Origin: Chryseobacterium sp. CH25
GTDB taxonomy: Bacteria > Bacteroidota > Bacteroidia > Flavobacteriales > Weeksellaceae
Direction of reading: 5' to 3'
Assembly (NCBI RefSeq): GCF_004119455.1
Contig: NZ_NRQT01000002.1
Location: 131,501 to 195,500 of the forward strand
Length of the DNA stretch: 64,000 nucleotides
Shown piece by piece: positions 54,558 to 62,992 of this stretch. The translations under genes were made by a program, and so were the position numbers. The notes beneath the pieces are model-generated. The model worked only from the letters and a program-made list of their open reading frames with translations, made no database searches and was not told the origin of the DNA. Numbering within the stretch: the first letter of the stretch is position 1; every line of letters starts with the position of its first letter.

Positions 54558-56000
54558 TACTGTCGTTAATCTCAACGTATTAGTCTTACCACCTTCATAC
54601 GACGGGGTAGCGTTGATGTTGATTACGAAGTCGCCAGTTTCAATATAACCGTAGTTATGCGTTAACATATTGACCTGGATAATTGTTTCATCAGTAGACT
54701 TCTTCATATCGTAATAGTAAGCGTGAACACCCCAAAGAAGGTTCAGCATTGTAATTACTCTTCTGTTACCACTGTATACAATGATGTGAGAGTTTGGTCT
54801 GTGCGCTGCAAGCTGGAAAGCTGTATAACCGGAATGAGTTAATGTAACAATCGCAGAAACATTAGTTGTTTTTGCAATTCTTACCGCTGCAAGACATACC
54901 CTGTTCGTAATGAATCTCTCATCGATACAGTTATAGTCCTTTTCAATAGGTTCATTCTTGTGTTGGTAGAAGTGAGTGGTTTCAATGTTTTTCACAATTT
55001 TAGCCATGTTTTCTACTACCTGTACCGGATATCTACCTACAGAAGTTTCTCCTGAAAGCATTACAGCATCAGCACCATCCAATACAGAGTTAGCAACGTC
55101 ATTTACTTCCGCTCTTGTTGGTGTTAAGCTGTTAATCATCGTTTCCATCATTTGAGTAGCGATAATTACCGGCTTAGAGTAGAATCTTGCTTTCTCTACC
55201 AGATTTTTCTGAATAGCAGGAACTTCTTCCATTGGAACTTCTACACCTAGGTCACCACGAGCAACCATTAGTCCATCACATTCCAATAAAATTTCCTCAA
55301 TATTTTTAACCCCTTCAGGTTTTTCAATCTTCGCGATAATTGGAGTCTTGAATTTACCGTTTGGATGTTTTGCAATTAATTCTTTCAGGTCAATAATATC
55401 CTGTGCATGACGAACGAAAGAAAGAGCAATCCAGTCTACTTCCATGTCCATCATGAAATTAGCATCCTGAACATCTTTTTCTGTTAACGCAGGAAGAGAT
55501 ACTTGTGTATTAGGAAGGTTAACACCTTTTTTAGAGCTAAGAGGCCCTCCTTGGATTGTTTTAGCCTTTACAGTATCCACTTCGTTGGTTTCAGTAACTT
55601 CCAATACTAATTTACCATCGTCAATAAGGATTCTTTCCCCAACTTTTACGTCTTGTGGAAACTGTTGGTAAGTCATGTATACCTTAGTAGAATCTCCCTC
55701 CATCTTTTCATTGGTGAAGGTAAGAATGTCACCAGGATTCAGGTATGATCCTTCTTTTACGACTCCTACTCTTAGTTTAGGGCCTTGAAGGTCTCCTAAA
55801 ATACCCACTGAATACCCGTACTCGCTGTTTAGTTCTCTAATTATTTCAATATTTTTTCGAACTAAGTCGTAATCTGCATGGGAAAAATTTATTCTGAAAA
55901 TATCAACACCTGCCTTCATTAGATCTAACATTACCTCCTTCGATGACGAAGCAGGCCCTAGTGTTGCGATAATTTTTGTCTTCTTTAAATACTTATTCAT
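54555..56000 (-). CDS. pyk: Pyruvate kinase
   Basis: 481 residues. KIIATLGPASSS lies at the start (residues 9-20). The active site IIAKIEKPEGV is near 222, then ARGDLGVEVPMEEVPAIQK (248-266), and the IIATQMMETM helix. It transfers phosphate from phosphoenolpyruvate to ADP in the last step of glycolysis. The start overlaps the upstream small gene by eight bases. It is the last gene of acpP-fabF-rnc-(small gene)-pyk. The stop codon lies within the last unit of a heptanucleotide tandem repeat. Confidence 0.97.
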   Translation of the reverse strand: MNKYLKKTKIIATLGPASSSKEVMLDLMKAGVDIFRINFSHADYDLVRKNIEIIRELNSEYGYSVGILGDLQGPKLRVGVVKEGSYLNPGDILTFTNEKMEGDSTKVYMTYQQFPQDVKVGERILIDDGKLVLEVTETNEVDTVKAKTIQGGPLSSKKGVNLPNTQVSLPALTEKDVQDANFMMDMEVDWIALSFVRHAQDIIDLKELIAKHPNGKFKTPIIAKIEKPEGVKNIEEILLECDGLMVARGDLGVEVPMEEVPAIQKNLVEKARFYSKPVIIATQMMETMINSLTPTRAEVNDVANSVLDGADAVMLSGETSVGRYPVQVVENMAKIVKNIETTHFYQHKNEPIEKDYNCIDERFITNRVCLAAVRIAKTTNVSAIVTLTHSGYTAFQLAAHRPNSHIIVYSGNRRVITMLNLLWGVHAYYYDMKKSTDETIIQVNMLTHNYGYIETGDFVININATPSYEGGKTNTLRLTTV

Positions 56001-56466
56001 AATACTGGATAATTTGATATAGTTCCTCTTCAGAACTCAGTGTATAATCTTGAATTGGAAACACAAGATTTTCAGGGAGCAAAATTACGGAAAAATCAGG
56101 AAACTGTTCCGAACTATGCAGAATATATTCCACATCTACCTGATTATTTAATAAAAATTTAATGTTTTCTTCTTCTGTAAAGAGCTCGGTTTGAACTTTT
56201 TTTTGTTTACTTTCGGAAGATTTATTAGAAATAAAGGTGAAACAGGTCTTGGAAAACTTGTGATAAGCTTCAAATCTTGGAAAAAAATAATCATAATAAT
56301 CTCCGTGAAAGACCAGGTCTTTTTTTCTTGAAAAACTGAGATTGTTAAGCTTGTTTATTGTATAGAAAAACTCATGAGCGGGTATATCTTTTGCTAATCT
56401 TACCAATCCTATGGCAATATCTTCAAATTCTATATCATCAAGATCATAAAGTTTTTGAATTTCCAA
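55993..56466 (-). CDS. Small protein between rnc and pyk (IPExxxVDY-family-like)
   Basis: 157 residues, no signal or membrane segment. It has IGLVRLAKDIPAHEFFYTINKLNNLSFSRKKDLVF near the start, an aromatic YYDYFFPRFEAYHKF stretch, then VDVEYILHSSEQFPDFS. Position between rnc and pyk, size and the VDVEYIL strand fit the Bacteroidota family named for the IPExxxVDY motif, but the motif itself is not intact here, so the assignment is tentative. It overlaps rnc by 23 bases and pyk by eight. Function unknown. Confidence 0.75.
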   Translation of the reverse strand: MEIQKLYDLDDIEFEDIAIGLVRLAKDIPAHEFFYTINKLNNLSFSRKKDLVFHGDYYDYFFPRFEAYHKFSKTCFTFISNKSSESKQKKVQTELFTEEENIKFLLNNQVDVEYILHSSEQFPDFSVILLPENLVFPIQDYTLSSEEELYQIIQYYE

Positions 56467-57208
56467 GTATATTTTCTTTTTTATTTAAAATATAAAAAGC
56501 CCTCTGTGCTGCCTTTTCTTCAGCCTTTTTCTTGGAGGTTTCTGTAGCATTGGCAATCTTTTCATTTCCCAGCCATACATGGCAACGGAACATGATTGCT
56601 TTATTAGCCTGTATTTCCTCGCAGGTTTCGTACTTTATATTTACCTTCTTCTTCTGGCTCCATTCGAGCAGGAGACCTTTGTAGCTGACAATTTTATTCT
56701 CAAGCTTGTTAATTTCGGAAGGCGTCAGAAGTTTTTCCAGAATGATCTTTCTACAAGATTCATAATGAAAGTCAAGATAAATGGCACCGATTAAAGCCTC
56801 AAATAAATTACCGGAGATATTCTCACCTAGAGCCGAAGAATTATTCTGCTTTTGCAGAAGATCTGTAAGCTTAAGGTCTTCTCCTAGTTTATTAAGGTTT
56901 TTCCTATTAACAATCTTAGATTTCATTTGTGTCAGATATCCTTCATTAGCCTGAGGATAGATCTGGAACAAATGACAAGAAATAATTGTACCCAAAACAG
57001 AATCTCCCAAAAATTCAAGTCTTTCGTAGTTGCTGTCTTGATTTTTAGAAGAATTTTTCAAAGAAAAAGCTTCTCGGTAAAGAGCAATATTTTGTACCTC
57101 TGTACCCAGAACTCTTTTAAGCTCGGTACTGAGAAAATAATCTCTTTCCGTTAATTGTCTTTTTCTTTTTTTGAGAAGGAATTTAGAAAAGTATTTCTGT
57201 AACTCCAT
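56444..57208 (-). CDS. rnc: Ribonuclease III
   Basis: 254 residues. The RNase III signature NYERLEFLGDSVLGTIISCHLF is near residue 60. The second acidic cluster is NLFEALIGAIYLD near 132, followed by a C-terminal double-stranded RNA-binding domain (SYKGLLLEWSQKKKVNIKYE ... TSKKKAEEKAAQRAF). It cuts double-stranded RNA, including rRNA precursors. It lies ten bases after fabF and overlaps the next gene. Confidence 0.96.
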   Translation of the reverse strand: MELQKYFSKFLLKKRKRQLTERDYFLSTELKRVLGTEVQNIALYREAFSLKNSSKNQDSNYERLEFLGDSVLGTIISCHLFQIYPQANEGYLTQMKSKIVNRKNLNKLGEDLKLTDLLQKQNNSSALGENISGNLFEALIGAIYLDFHYESCRKIILEKLLTPSEINKLENKIVSYKGLLLEWSQKKKVNIKYETCEEIQANKAIMFRCHVWLGNEKIANATETSKKKAEEKAAQRAFYILNKKENILGNSKTL

Positions 57209-57217
57209 TCATTGAAT

Positions 57218-58462
57218 TTAGATTTTCTTAAATAGAACGCAAGCATTATGCCCGCCAAATCCAAAAGTATTGCTCATGGCTACTTTTACATCTTTCTTCA
57301 CAGCTGTATTAAACGTAAAGTTTAGTCTGCTGTCTATCTTTTCATCATCAGTAAAATGGTTAATGGTAGGAGGAACAACACCATGAATAATAGTTCCTAA
57401 TGCAGCAATAGCTTCAATAACACCGGCAGCTCCTAAAAGGTGACCTGTCATTGATTTTGTAGAATTGATCTGAATGTCAAAAGCATGCTCGCCTAATAAT
57501 TTTGAAATTGCATTAGATTCTGCGATGTCTCCTAATGGAGTAGAGGTACCATGCATGTTGATATGATCTACTTCATCAGCAGTTAAACCTGCATCGTCCA
57601 AACAGTTTTTCATTACCAGATAAGCGCCAAGGCCTTCAGGATGTGGAGCAGTCATATGATATGCATCTGCACTCATACCGCCTCCTAATAATTCTGCATA
57701 AATTGTAGCACCACGTTTTACAGCGTGCTCGTATTCTTCAAGAACAATACATCCAGCACCTTCACCTAATACAAATCCATCTCTGTCTTTGTCGAAAGGT
57801 CTTGAAGCTGTTGTAGGATCATCATTTCTTGTAGAAAGTGCCATCATTGCATTAAATCCACCGACACCACTTGCTGTTACGGCTGCTTCAGAGCCTCCGC
57901 ACACAATAACGTCTGCTTTTCCTAGTTGGATAAGCATCTTGGAATCAATTAAAGCATTAGCTGAAGAGGCACATGCAGATACAGTTGTATAATTTGGTCC
58001 GTGGAAACCATATTCAATTGAGATTTGACCAGGAGTCATATCTGCAATCATTTTAGGAATAAAGAAAGGATTAAATCTAGGAATTTCTGTATTAGCCCAT
58101 CCTAAAACTTCCGTTTCAAACGTTTCCAGTCCTCCAATTCCGGAGCCCCAAATAACACCAACTCTGTTTTTATCTACATTATCTTCAATAATGCCAGAAT
58201 GTTCTACTGCCTCTCTGGCAGCAACAAGTCCCAATTGAGTATTTCGGTCCATTTTTTTAGACTCTTTCTTATCGAAATGCTGTAATGGATCGAAGTTTTT
58301 TACCTCACATGCGAACTTGGTTTTAAAGTTTGTGGCATCAAAAAGAGTAATCGGAGCGGCTCCGCTCTCACCTTTCACAAGATTTTCCCAGTATTCTTTT
58401 GCATTATTTCCGATTGGCGTTATTGCTCCAAAACCTGTTACAACTACTCTTTTTAATTCCAT
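57218..58462 (-). CDS. fabF: Beta-ketoacyl-ACP synthase II
   Basis: 414 residues, normal length. Catalytic Cys is in TVSACASSANAL (near 164) and the two His are in HMHGTSTPLGD (near 304) and KSMTGHLLGAAG (near 340). The C-terminal NTFGFGGHNACVLF is typical. It elongates acyl chains with malonyl-ACP. It follows acpP by 34 bases, the common acpP-fabF-rnc order. Confidence 0.97.
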   Translation of the reverse strand: MELKRVVVTGFGAITPIGNNAKEYWENLVKGESGAAPITLFDATNFKTKFACEVKNFDPLQHFDKKESKKMDRNTQLGLVAAREAVEHSGIIEDNVDKNRVGVIWGSGIGGLETFETEVLGWANTEIPRFNPFFIPKMIADMTPGQISIEYGFHGPNYTTVSACASSANALIDSKMLIQLGKADVIVCGGSEAAVTASGVGGFNAMMALSTRNDDPTTASRPFDKDRDGFVLGEGAGCIVLEEYEHAVKRGATIYAELLGGGMSADAYHMTAPHPEGLGAYLVMKNCLDDAGLTADEVDHINMHGTSTPLGDIAESNAISKLLGEHAFDIQINSTKSMTGHLLGAAGVIEAIAALGTIIHGVVPPTINHFTDDEKIDSRLNFTFNTAVKKDVKVAMSNTFGFGGHNACVLFKKI

Positions 58463-58496
58463 AAACTTTGTTTAATTTCTTTTTTGTTGAAGAATA

Positions 58497-58736
58497 TTAT
58501 TTATTTACTACTTCTTCGATGTAAGCGATAGCGTGTCCTACAGTAGTAATTTTTTCAGCTTGATCATCAGGGATTTGAATGTTAAATTCTTTTTCAAATT
58601 CCATGATTAACTCAACTGTATCTAGTGAATCTGCTCCTAAATCGTTAGTGAAGCTAGCTTCAGGAGTTACTTCTGTTTCTTCAACGTCAAGCTTATCAGC
58701 GATGATAGCTTTTACTCTTGATGCAATGTCTGACAT
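58497..58736 (-). CDS. acpP: Acyl carrier protein
   Basis: 79 residues, very acidic. The phosphopantetheine attachment Ser is in [15 protein letters not shown] (about residue 39). It carries growing acyl chains for FabF and the other Fab enzymes. First gene of the acpP-fabF-rnc-pyk unit, with a TATATTTG -7 element about 30 bases upstream. Confidence 0.98.
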   Translation of the reverse strand: MSDIASRVKAIIADKLDVEETEVTPEASFTNDLGADSLDTVELIMEFEKEFNIQIPDDQAEKITTVGHAIAYIEEVVNK

Positions 58737-58767
58737 AGTAAATTATTTTTTTAATTGTTAGATGGTG

Positions 58768-58775
58768 CAAATATA
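58768..58775 (-). promoter_or_regulatory. -7 element of acpP operon
   Basis: Minus-strand TATATTTG, 31 bases before the acpP ATG. Confidence 0.6.
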
Positions 58776-59128
58776 TAAAATTCTTGACGATAAAACATTT
58801 TTTTAGTCTTTTTTGTGGATAGAGGACCCTCATTTTAGATCTTGTAAGTTTAGTGTTTTAGTTTTCAGCCATTTATATTTGATTGTATTAGAGTGGTTTA
58901 ATTTTTATTTTCTGACGAACTGACTTATTTTCTATACAAAATGTTTAAAAAAGACTGATTTTCGTCTTCTTCGGAACCAAAATGAATGAAAAGTATATCC
59001 TTTTTTGTCTATATTTGTTTGTTATGAAATTAACACGTTAGCTTTTTTGAATAAACAAATCATATTTCTTTAAAGAATGGCTTATTGCTGTTCTATATGT
59101 TTCTATTGTTTTATTTAAAAGCTAAAAA
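58776..59128. other. Intergenic region between acpP and catB-like gene
   Basis: AT-rich, no gene recognised. A plus-strand TATATTTG at 59010-59017 is a candidate promoter for the acetyltransferase and would leave a leader of about 110 bases. Confidence 0.45.
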
Positions 59129-59758
59129 ATGAAAAATTTCTTTGAAAGTCCTTTTAAAGGCAAAATCATAAAAGACCATATTCAAAACCCTAATATTATT
59201 GCCGGTAAATATTCTTATTACTCCGGATATTATCACGGACATTCCTTCGATAACTGTGCCCGTTATCTGCTTCCTGACAGAAATGATGTGGATAAACTGA
59301 TTATTGGATCTTATTGTTCTATTGGAAGTGGTGCCAGCTTTATTATGTGTGGGAACCAGGGGCATCGTTACGATTGGATTTCAAGTTTCCCCTTTTATTA
59401 TATGTCTGAAGTAGAATGTTTCCAAAATAGTAAAGATGCTTTTGAGTCGGCAGGTGACACTGTTATTGGTAATGATGTCTGGATTGGGACTGAAGCTATG
59501 ATTATGGCAGGTGTTAAAATAGGAGATGGGGCTGTAATCGGAAGCAGATCTTTAATTACAAAAGATGTAGAGCCTTATACTATTGTAGGTGGTAATCCTG
59601 CAAAACCAATCAGAAAAAGATTTAGCAATCATCATATTGCATTACTTCTTGAAATGAAGTGGTGGGAATGGGATGAAAGTATTATTGAAAAAGCAATACC
59701 AATGCTTTGCTCTGAAGATATTGATTTACTATACGAATTCTATAAGAGGATAAAATAA
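59129..59758 (+). CDS. catB: CatB-type xenobiotic (chloramphenicol) O-acetyltransferase
   Basis: 209 residues with a left-handed beta-helix of hexapeptide repeats. It begins [12 protein letters not shown] and has [24 protein letters not shown], then [20 protein letters not shown] whose His is the catalytic base. The sequence [27 protein letters not shown] and the end [18 protein letters not shown] are likewise typical. Length and motifs match type B chloramphenicol acetyltransferases along the whole protein, not just the generic hexapeptide family. Such genes are known as intrinsic in Chryseobacterium and relatives. No mobile element or cassette site borders it. Actual drug resistance is not proven by sequence. 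Confidence 0.87.
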   Translation: MKNFFESPFKGKIIKDHIQNPNIIAGKYSYYSGYYHGHSFDNCARYLLPDRNDVDKLIIGSYCSIGSGASFIMCGNQGHRYDWISSFPFYYMSEVECFQNSKDAFESAGDTVIGNDVWIGTEAMIMAGVKIGDGAVIGSRSLITKDVEPYTIVGGNPAKPIRKRFSNHHIALLLEMKWWEWDESIIEKAIPMLCSEDIDLLYEFYKRIK

Positions 59759-59762
59759 TTCA

Positions 59763-59790
59763 GAAGGCTCCGAAATGGAGTCTTTTGTGT
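59763..59790 (+). terminator. Weak terminator after catB-like gene
   Basis: Stem AGGCTCC/GGAGTCT (one mismatch) with loop GAAAT, then TTTTGTGTTTG. Confidence 0.55.
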
Positions 59791-59855
59791 TTGTGTTCCT
59801 GAGTTCATTAGTATATTCTTTTATATATGATAAGCTAAAGGATATGATTGGGAAT

Positions 59856-59887
59856 AAAAAAACCACTGAAGATTTCAGTGGTTTTTG
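59856..59887 (-). terminator. Terminator of tmRNA gene
   Basis: Stem AAACCACTGAA/TTCAGTGGTTT with loop GAT; on the minus strand seven T follow. Confidence 0.9.
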
Positions 59888-60283
59888 TGGAGTTGGAGGG
59901 ATTCGAACCCTCGTCCAAACAAGCAATACATAAGCTTTCTACATGCTTATTCTACTATTGGTTTTCGACTGAAAGCAGAGAGCAGACACCCAACTTCCAG
60001 CTTATCTTCTAAAGTTTTCGAGTTTCAGCCGAAGCATCTGAAACCTTATTCCCGCATTCCTATATCCCAGGATCAAACGCCGCAGAACAGAGCATTTGTG
60101 GAATATCTTGCTTCCTTACTATCTTCAGGAAAACGCTTTATCTACTATACTTCGATATTAAGCTGCAAGAGCGAACTCTTCGTTGCCAGTTAAAATTTTG
60201 TAGCAAGGGATTATAGAGATCGCGCCACGGTTCTCTGCATGCTTACTTACCCATTGGTCTTGCTGTCGAAACCAGTCAACCCC
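59888..60283 (-). ncRNA. ssrA: tmRNA (transfer-messenger RNA)
   Basis: On the minus strand the molecule begins GGGGTTGACTGGTTTCGAC, the near-universal tmRNA 5' end, and ends GGGTTCGAATCCCTCCAAC then TCCA; GGGGTTG pairs with CAACTCC as the tRNA-like acceptor. The tag frame at 60158-60187 reads GNEEFALAA and stop, with GGC as probable resume codon; ALAA is the usual protease signal. CCA is not encoded. tmRNA with SmpB rescues stalled ribosomes. A terminator overlaps the 3' end. An open frame on the opposite strand here is spurious. Confidence 0.97.
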
Positions 60284-60552
60284 ATGAATAAAGTGAAGGC
60301 AAAGATAGTGCTTTTTGTTTATATTTCATTAATAATAGGTGAGTTTAATAGACGTTGAAGATAAAATAAGCAGCATGAAGCGTTTAAGAATTGAAATTTA
60401 GTGATTGTGGATAAAAATATTATTCCATGTTAACTGCTTTTAATACTGGGTTTTTAAGATAAATGGCAGTGAGTGGATGATTCTTTGTGGTAATATATTT
60501 TGCGTTCTAAGAAAAAAAGCTTAGTTTTGCAATCCAAAATGAGATGTAAAAT

Positions 60553-60750
60553 ATGTTAATAATTCCAGTAAAAGATGGTGAATCCATCGACAGAGCTTTA
60601 AAAAAATACAAGAGAAAATTTGATAAAACAGGTACTGTTCGTCAATTAAGATCTAGACAACAGTTTATTAAGCCTTCTGTAACTTTGAGACAAGCTAGAT
60701 TAAAAGCGGCTTACAAACAAAGAGCACTTAGCAAGGAAGAGCAGGCTTAA
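60553..60750 (+). CDS. rpsU: 30S ribosomal protein S21
   Basis: 65 residues, strongly basic. The start MLIIPVKDGESIDRALKKYKRK and the FDKTGTVRQLRSRQQF core are typical of bacteroidal S21. S21 sits on the 30S platform near the anti-Shine-Dalgarno region of 16S rRNA. In Bacteroidota it takes part in sequestering the anti-SD sequence, which fits the weak SD signals in this window. It precedes xerC by about 75 bases. Confidence 0.97.
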   Translation: MLIIPVKDGESIDRALKKYKRKFDKTGTVRQLRSRQQFIKPSVTLRQARLKAAYKQRALSKEEQA

Positions 60751-60791
60751 GATTTTTTCTTAACCATATATTAATTCACTTCTTAAATTCT

Positions 60792-60799
60792 TATATTTG
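60792..60799 (+). promoter_or_regulatory. -7 element of xerC-hpf
   Basis: TATATTTG, 27 bases before ATG 60827. The TTG that would extend xerC overlaps this box. Confidence 0.6.
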
Positions 60800-60826
60800 A
60801 GGAGTGAATTTTTATTTTTATACCCT

Positions 60827-61717
60827 ATGATGCTGGAAAAGTTTTTAGAATACTTACAATTTGAAAAAAGATATTCTCCTCACACCATTACAAGCTACAA
60901 AAAAGACCTTGAAGACTTTTCCCATTTCTATCTCCGAACAGAATCTTCCGAAGATATTTCTAAAGCCGACAAAAAGATCATCAGAAACTTTATTGTTGAT
61001 TTAAGCGAAAATAATATTTCCAAAAGAAGTATCAATAGAAAACTGTCATCACTCAGAAGTTTTTATCTTTTCCTCTTAAAGATAGGTGAAATTAAGGTTT
61101 CTCCTACTGAGGGAATCTCTTCCCTTAAATTTTACGCAGAAAAGCAGATTCCTATGTCTGAAGAGGAAATGGCTGATCTTAATGACCGGATCTTTGAACA
61201 GGAACATGGTGTTCTGGAAAAATGCATTATAGAAGTACTTTATCAGACCGGTATGAGAAAAGCTGAACTTTGTGGCCTGATATTTGAGAATGTTGATATA
61301 ATAGGAAATGAATTAAGAGTAATAGGAAAGGGAAATAAAGAAAGGGTAGTTCCTGTTTCCGAAGACCTGTCTGAGCTTCTTAAAAGTTATCTTGAAATAA
61401 GAAATCCACAGGCAGAATATCAATCCTATTTTTTTGTCAATAAGAAAGGGAAAAAACTCAATGAAAAATTTGTTTATATCGTAGTTAATAAGTACCTTAG
61501 TCTTATAACAACAAAAGAAAAAAGAAGTCCTCACATCCTTCGTCATAGCTTTGCTACTCACGTATTGGATAATGGGGCGGAGATCTCCAAAGTAAAAAAA
61601 ATATTAGGGCATTCCAGTCTTGCCAGTACTCAGGTCTATACGAATGCTAATATTGAACAATTGAAAAAAGTGTTTAATCAAGCTCACCCTCGAGCATCTA
61701 AAAAAGAAGAATTATGA
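60827..61717 (+). CDS. xerC: Tyrosine recombinase XerC
   Basis: 296 residues from ATG 60827 (ATG 60830 equally possible). It has an N-terminal SAM-like core-binding domain (FLEYLQFEKRYSPHTITSYKKDL). The catalytic residues of tyrosine recombinases are Arg in YQTGMRKAEL, Lys in GKGNKERVVPV, HxxR in HILRHSFATHVL, His in LGHSSLASTQ and Tyr in VYTNANIEQL. XerC with XerD resolves chromosome dimers at dif. It is housekeeping, not a phage integrase: its stop overlaps the hpf start by four bases (ATGA), the conserved xerC-hpf-tRNA order. Confidence 0.94.
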   Translation: MMLEKFLEYLQFEKRYSPHTITSYKKDLEDFSHFYLRTESSEDISKADKKIIRNFIVDLSENNISKRSINRKLSSLRSFYLFLLKIGEIKVSPTEGISSLKFYAEKQIPMSEEEMADLNDRIFEQEHGVLEKCIIEVLYQTGMRKAELCGLIFENVDIIGNELRVIGKGNKERVVPVSEDLSELLKSYLEIRNPQAEYQSYFFVNKKGKKLNEKFVYIVVNKYLSLITTKEKRSPHILRHSFATHVLDNGAEISKVKKILGHSSLASTQVYTNANIEQLKKVFNQAHPRASKKEEL

Positions 61718-62004
61718 AGATTTCAGTTCAATCAATTGGTTTAACTCCACACGAACCACTAGAATCACACATCGACAAAAAAGTTAGTAAACTAGATACA
61801 TTCTATGATAAAATTCAAGAGTGTAAAGTATTTCTAAAAGTAGAAAACAATGCTGATAAAGCTAATAAGACGGCTGAGATTATTTTGGCGGTTCCGGGTG
61901 ACGATATCGTAGTAAAGAAGACTTCCGCAAGTTTTGAAGAAAGTTTGGACCTTTGTGTTGATACAGCTAAAAAGCTATTAATCAAGAAAAAAGAAATGGC
62001 ATAG
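61714..62004 (+). CDS. hpf: Ribosome hibernation promoting factor, short form
   Basis: 96 residues. It begins MKISVQSIGLTPHEPLESHIDKKVSKLDTFYDKI, the beta-alpha start of the HPF/RaiA (YfiA) fold, followed by KVFLKVENN and KTAEIILAVPGDDIVVKKTSASFEESLD. Only the ribosome-binding domain is present; the dimerising C-terminal domain of long HPF is absent. It binds in the 30S mRNA/tRNA channel in slow growth. Translationally coupled to xerC by an ATGA overlap. Confidence 0.93.
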   Translation: MKISVQSIGLTPHEPLESHIDKKVSKLDTFYDKIQECKVFLKVENNADKANKTAEIILAVPGDDIVVKKTSASFEESLDLCVDTAKKLLIKKKEMA

Positions 62005-62035
62005 AAAAAAAAGTTAAAAAAAGTTTATAAAATAT

Positions 62036-62066
62036 TTGAGAATTCAAAAAAACCGTTCTATATTTG
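62036..62066 (+). promoter_or_regulatory. Promoter of tRNA cluster
   Basis: TTG at 62036-62038, 20-base spacer, TATATTTG at 62059-62066; 49 bases before the first tRNA. Confidence 0.8.
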
Positions 62067-62115
62067 CACTCGCAAAAAGGGAACAGCGTTCTTTTGAATT
62101 CTTTGTTATTTAAAT

Positions 62116-62189
62116 GCTTCCATAGCTCAGTTGGCCAGAGCACGTGATTTGTAATCTCGGGGTCGTGGGTTCGAATCCCTCTGGAAGCT
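62116..62189 (+). tRNA. tRNA-Thr (anticodon TGT), copy 1
   Basis: Acceptor GCTTCCA/TGGAAGC, anticodon loop TTTGTAA, T loop TTCGAAT. Equivalent to E. coli thrU in gene order. Confidence 0.97.
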
Positions 62190-62209
62190 CAATTTAAAAT
62201 AAAATATCT

Positions 62210-62290
62210 GGGGAGATTCCAGAGTGGCTAAATGGGACTGACTGTAACTCAGTTGCTTCGGCTTCGTAGGTTCGAATCCTGCTCTCCCCA
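62210..62290 (+). tRNA. tRNA-Tyr (anticodon GTA), copy 1
   Basis: 81 bases with a long variable arm (GCTTCGGC); acceptor GGGGAGA/TCTCCCC; anticodon loop CTGTAAC; discriminator A. Confidence 0.97.
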
Positions 62291-62311
62291 CTATATTTTT
62301 TTAAAAAAAGT

Positions 62312-62342
62312 TTGCAGGATTAAAAAATAATTCTTAGTTTTG
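62312..62342 (+). promoter_or_regulatory. Internal promoter of tRNA-Gly copy 1
   Basis: TTG 62312-62314, 20-base spacer, TAGTTTTG 62335-62342. An inverted repeat GTTTAC/GTAAAC (62350-62370) follows before the tRNA. Confidence 0.7.
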
Positions 62343-62376
62343 CACAGCGTTTACCAATGGTTTTGTAAACAAAATC

Positions 62377-62449
62377 GCGGAAGTAGCTCAGTTGGTAGAG
62401 CGTCAGCCTTCCAAGCTGAATGTCGCGGGTTCGACCCCCGTCTTCCGCT
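62377..62449 (+). tRNA. tRNA-Gly (anticodon TCC), copy 1
   Basis: Acceptor GCGGAAG/CTTCCGC, anticodon loop CTTCCAA, T arm GCGGG/CCCGT-type with loop TTCGACC. Confidence 0.97.
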
Positions 62450-62454
62450 CAACA

Positions 62455-62482
62455 AAAATCAATATTTAAATTGATTTTTTTA
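62455..62482 (+). terminator. Terminator after first tRNA cassette
   Basis: Stem AAATCAAT/ATTGATTT with loop ATTTAA and T run. Confidence 0.75.
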
Positions 62483-62537
62483 ACACTGAAATGTGTAGAG
62501 TAGAGTTTCTCGATCAATTTCAGTCTATTTATTAAAT

Positions 62538-62611
62538 GCTTCCATAGCTCAGTTGGCCAGAGCACGTGATTTGTAATCTCGGGGTCGTGGGTTCGAATCC
62601 CTCTGGAAGCT
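62538..62611 (+). tRNA. tRNA-Thr (anticodon TGT), copy 2
   Basis: Identical over its whole length to the copy 422 bases upstream. Confidence 0.97.
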
Positions 62612-62631
62612 CAATTTAATATAAAATATCT

Positions 62632-62712
62632 GGGGAGATTCCAGAGTGGCTAAATGGGACTGACTGTAACTCAGTTGCTTCGGCTTCGTAGGTTCGAATC
62701 CTGCTCTCCCCA
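62632..62712 (+). tRNA. tRNA-Tyr (anticodon GTA), copy 2
   Basis: Identical to the copy 422 bases upstream, including the long variable arm. Confidence 0.97.
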
Positions 62713-62733
62713 CATTTTATATTAGAAAAAAGT

Positions 62734-62764
62734 TTGCAGAATTAAAAATTAATTCTTAGTTTTG
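62734..62764 (+). promoter_or_regulatory. Internal promoter of tRNA-Gly copy 2
   Basis: TTG 62734-62736, 20-base spacer, TAGTTTTG 62757-62764; same spacing as in copy 1 although neighbouring bases have diverged. Confidence 0.7.
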
Positions 62765-62798
62765 CAAAGCGTTTACCAATAATTTTGGAAACAAAATT

Positions 62799-62871
62799 GC
62801 GGAAGTAGCTCAGTTGGTAGAGCGTCAGCCTTCCAAGCTGAATGTCGCGGGTTCGACCCCCGTCTTCCGCT
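62799..62871 (+). tRNA. tRNA-Gly (anticodon TCC), copy 2
   Basis: Identical to the copy 422 bases upstream. Confidence 0.97.
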
Positions 62872-62873
62872 CA

Positions 62874-62906
62874 ATAAAATCACGCTATTCAGTGTGATTT
62901 TTTTAA
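62874..62906 (+). terminator. Terminator after second tRNA cassette
   Basis: Stem AAAATCAC/GTGATTTT with loop GCTATTCA and T run. Confidence 0.75.
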
Positions 62907-62911
62907 TTAAT

Positions 62912-62983
62912 GCCGACTTAGCTCAGCGGTAGAGTGCTTCCTTGGTAAGGAAGAGGTCACGGGTTCAAGTCCCGTAGTTGGCT
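62912..62983 (+). tRNA. tRNA-Thr (anticodon GGT)
   Basis: Acceptor GCCGACT/AGTTGGC (one G-T), anticodon loop CTTGGTAA-type with GGT, T loop TTCAAGT. Corresponds in order to E. coli thrT, which precedes tufB. Confidence 0.96.
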
Positions 62984-62992
62984 CTCGAATCT

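Larger units (their letters stand above)
62112..62906 (+). repeat. Tandem duplication of Thr-Tyr-Gly tRNA cassette, period 422
   Basis: All three tRNAs recur at an offset of exactly 422 bases. tRNA bodies are identical. The Thr-Tyr spacer differs at one base; the Tyr-Gly spacer has about a dozen differences but keeps its length and promoter. The trailing terminators share TCAA...TGATTTTTTTAA but differ in the loop. Confidence 0.93.

Noticed and set aside
59885..60193. Open frame of about 100 codons on the plus strand beginning MWSWRDSNPRP
   Set aside because: It lies exactly opposite the tmRNA gene; MWSWRDSNPRP is a well-known false protein start made by the reverse complement of tRNA-like 3' ends.
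60827..61717. Tyrosine recombinase next to a tRNA cluster as sign of an integrated island
   Set aside because: It is translationally coupled to hpf and has the housekeeping XerC layout; I see no attachment-site repeats in the tRNAs and no cargo genes.
62112..62906. tRNA duplication as attL/attR repeats of an island
   Set aside because: The repeats are directly adjacent with only terminator sequence between them, so no island is enclosed.
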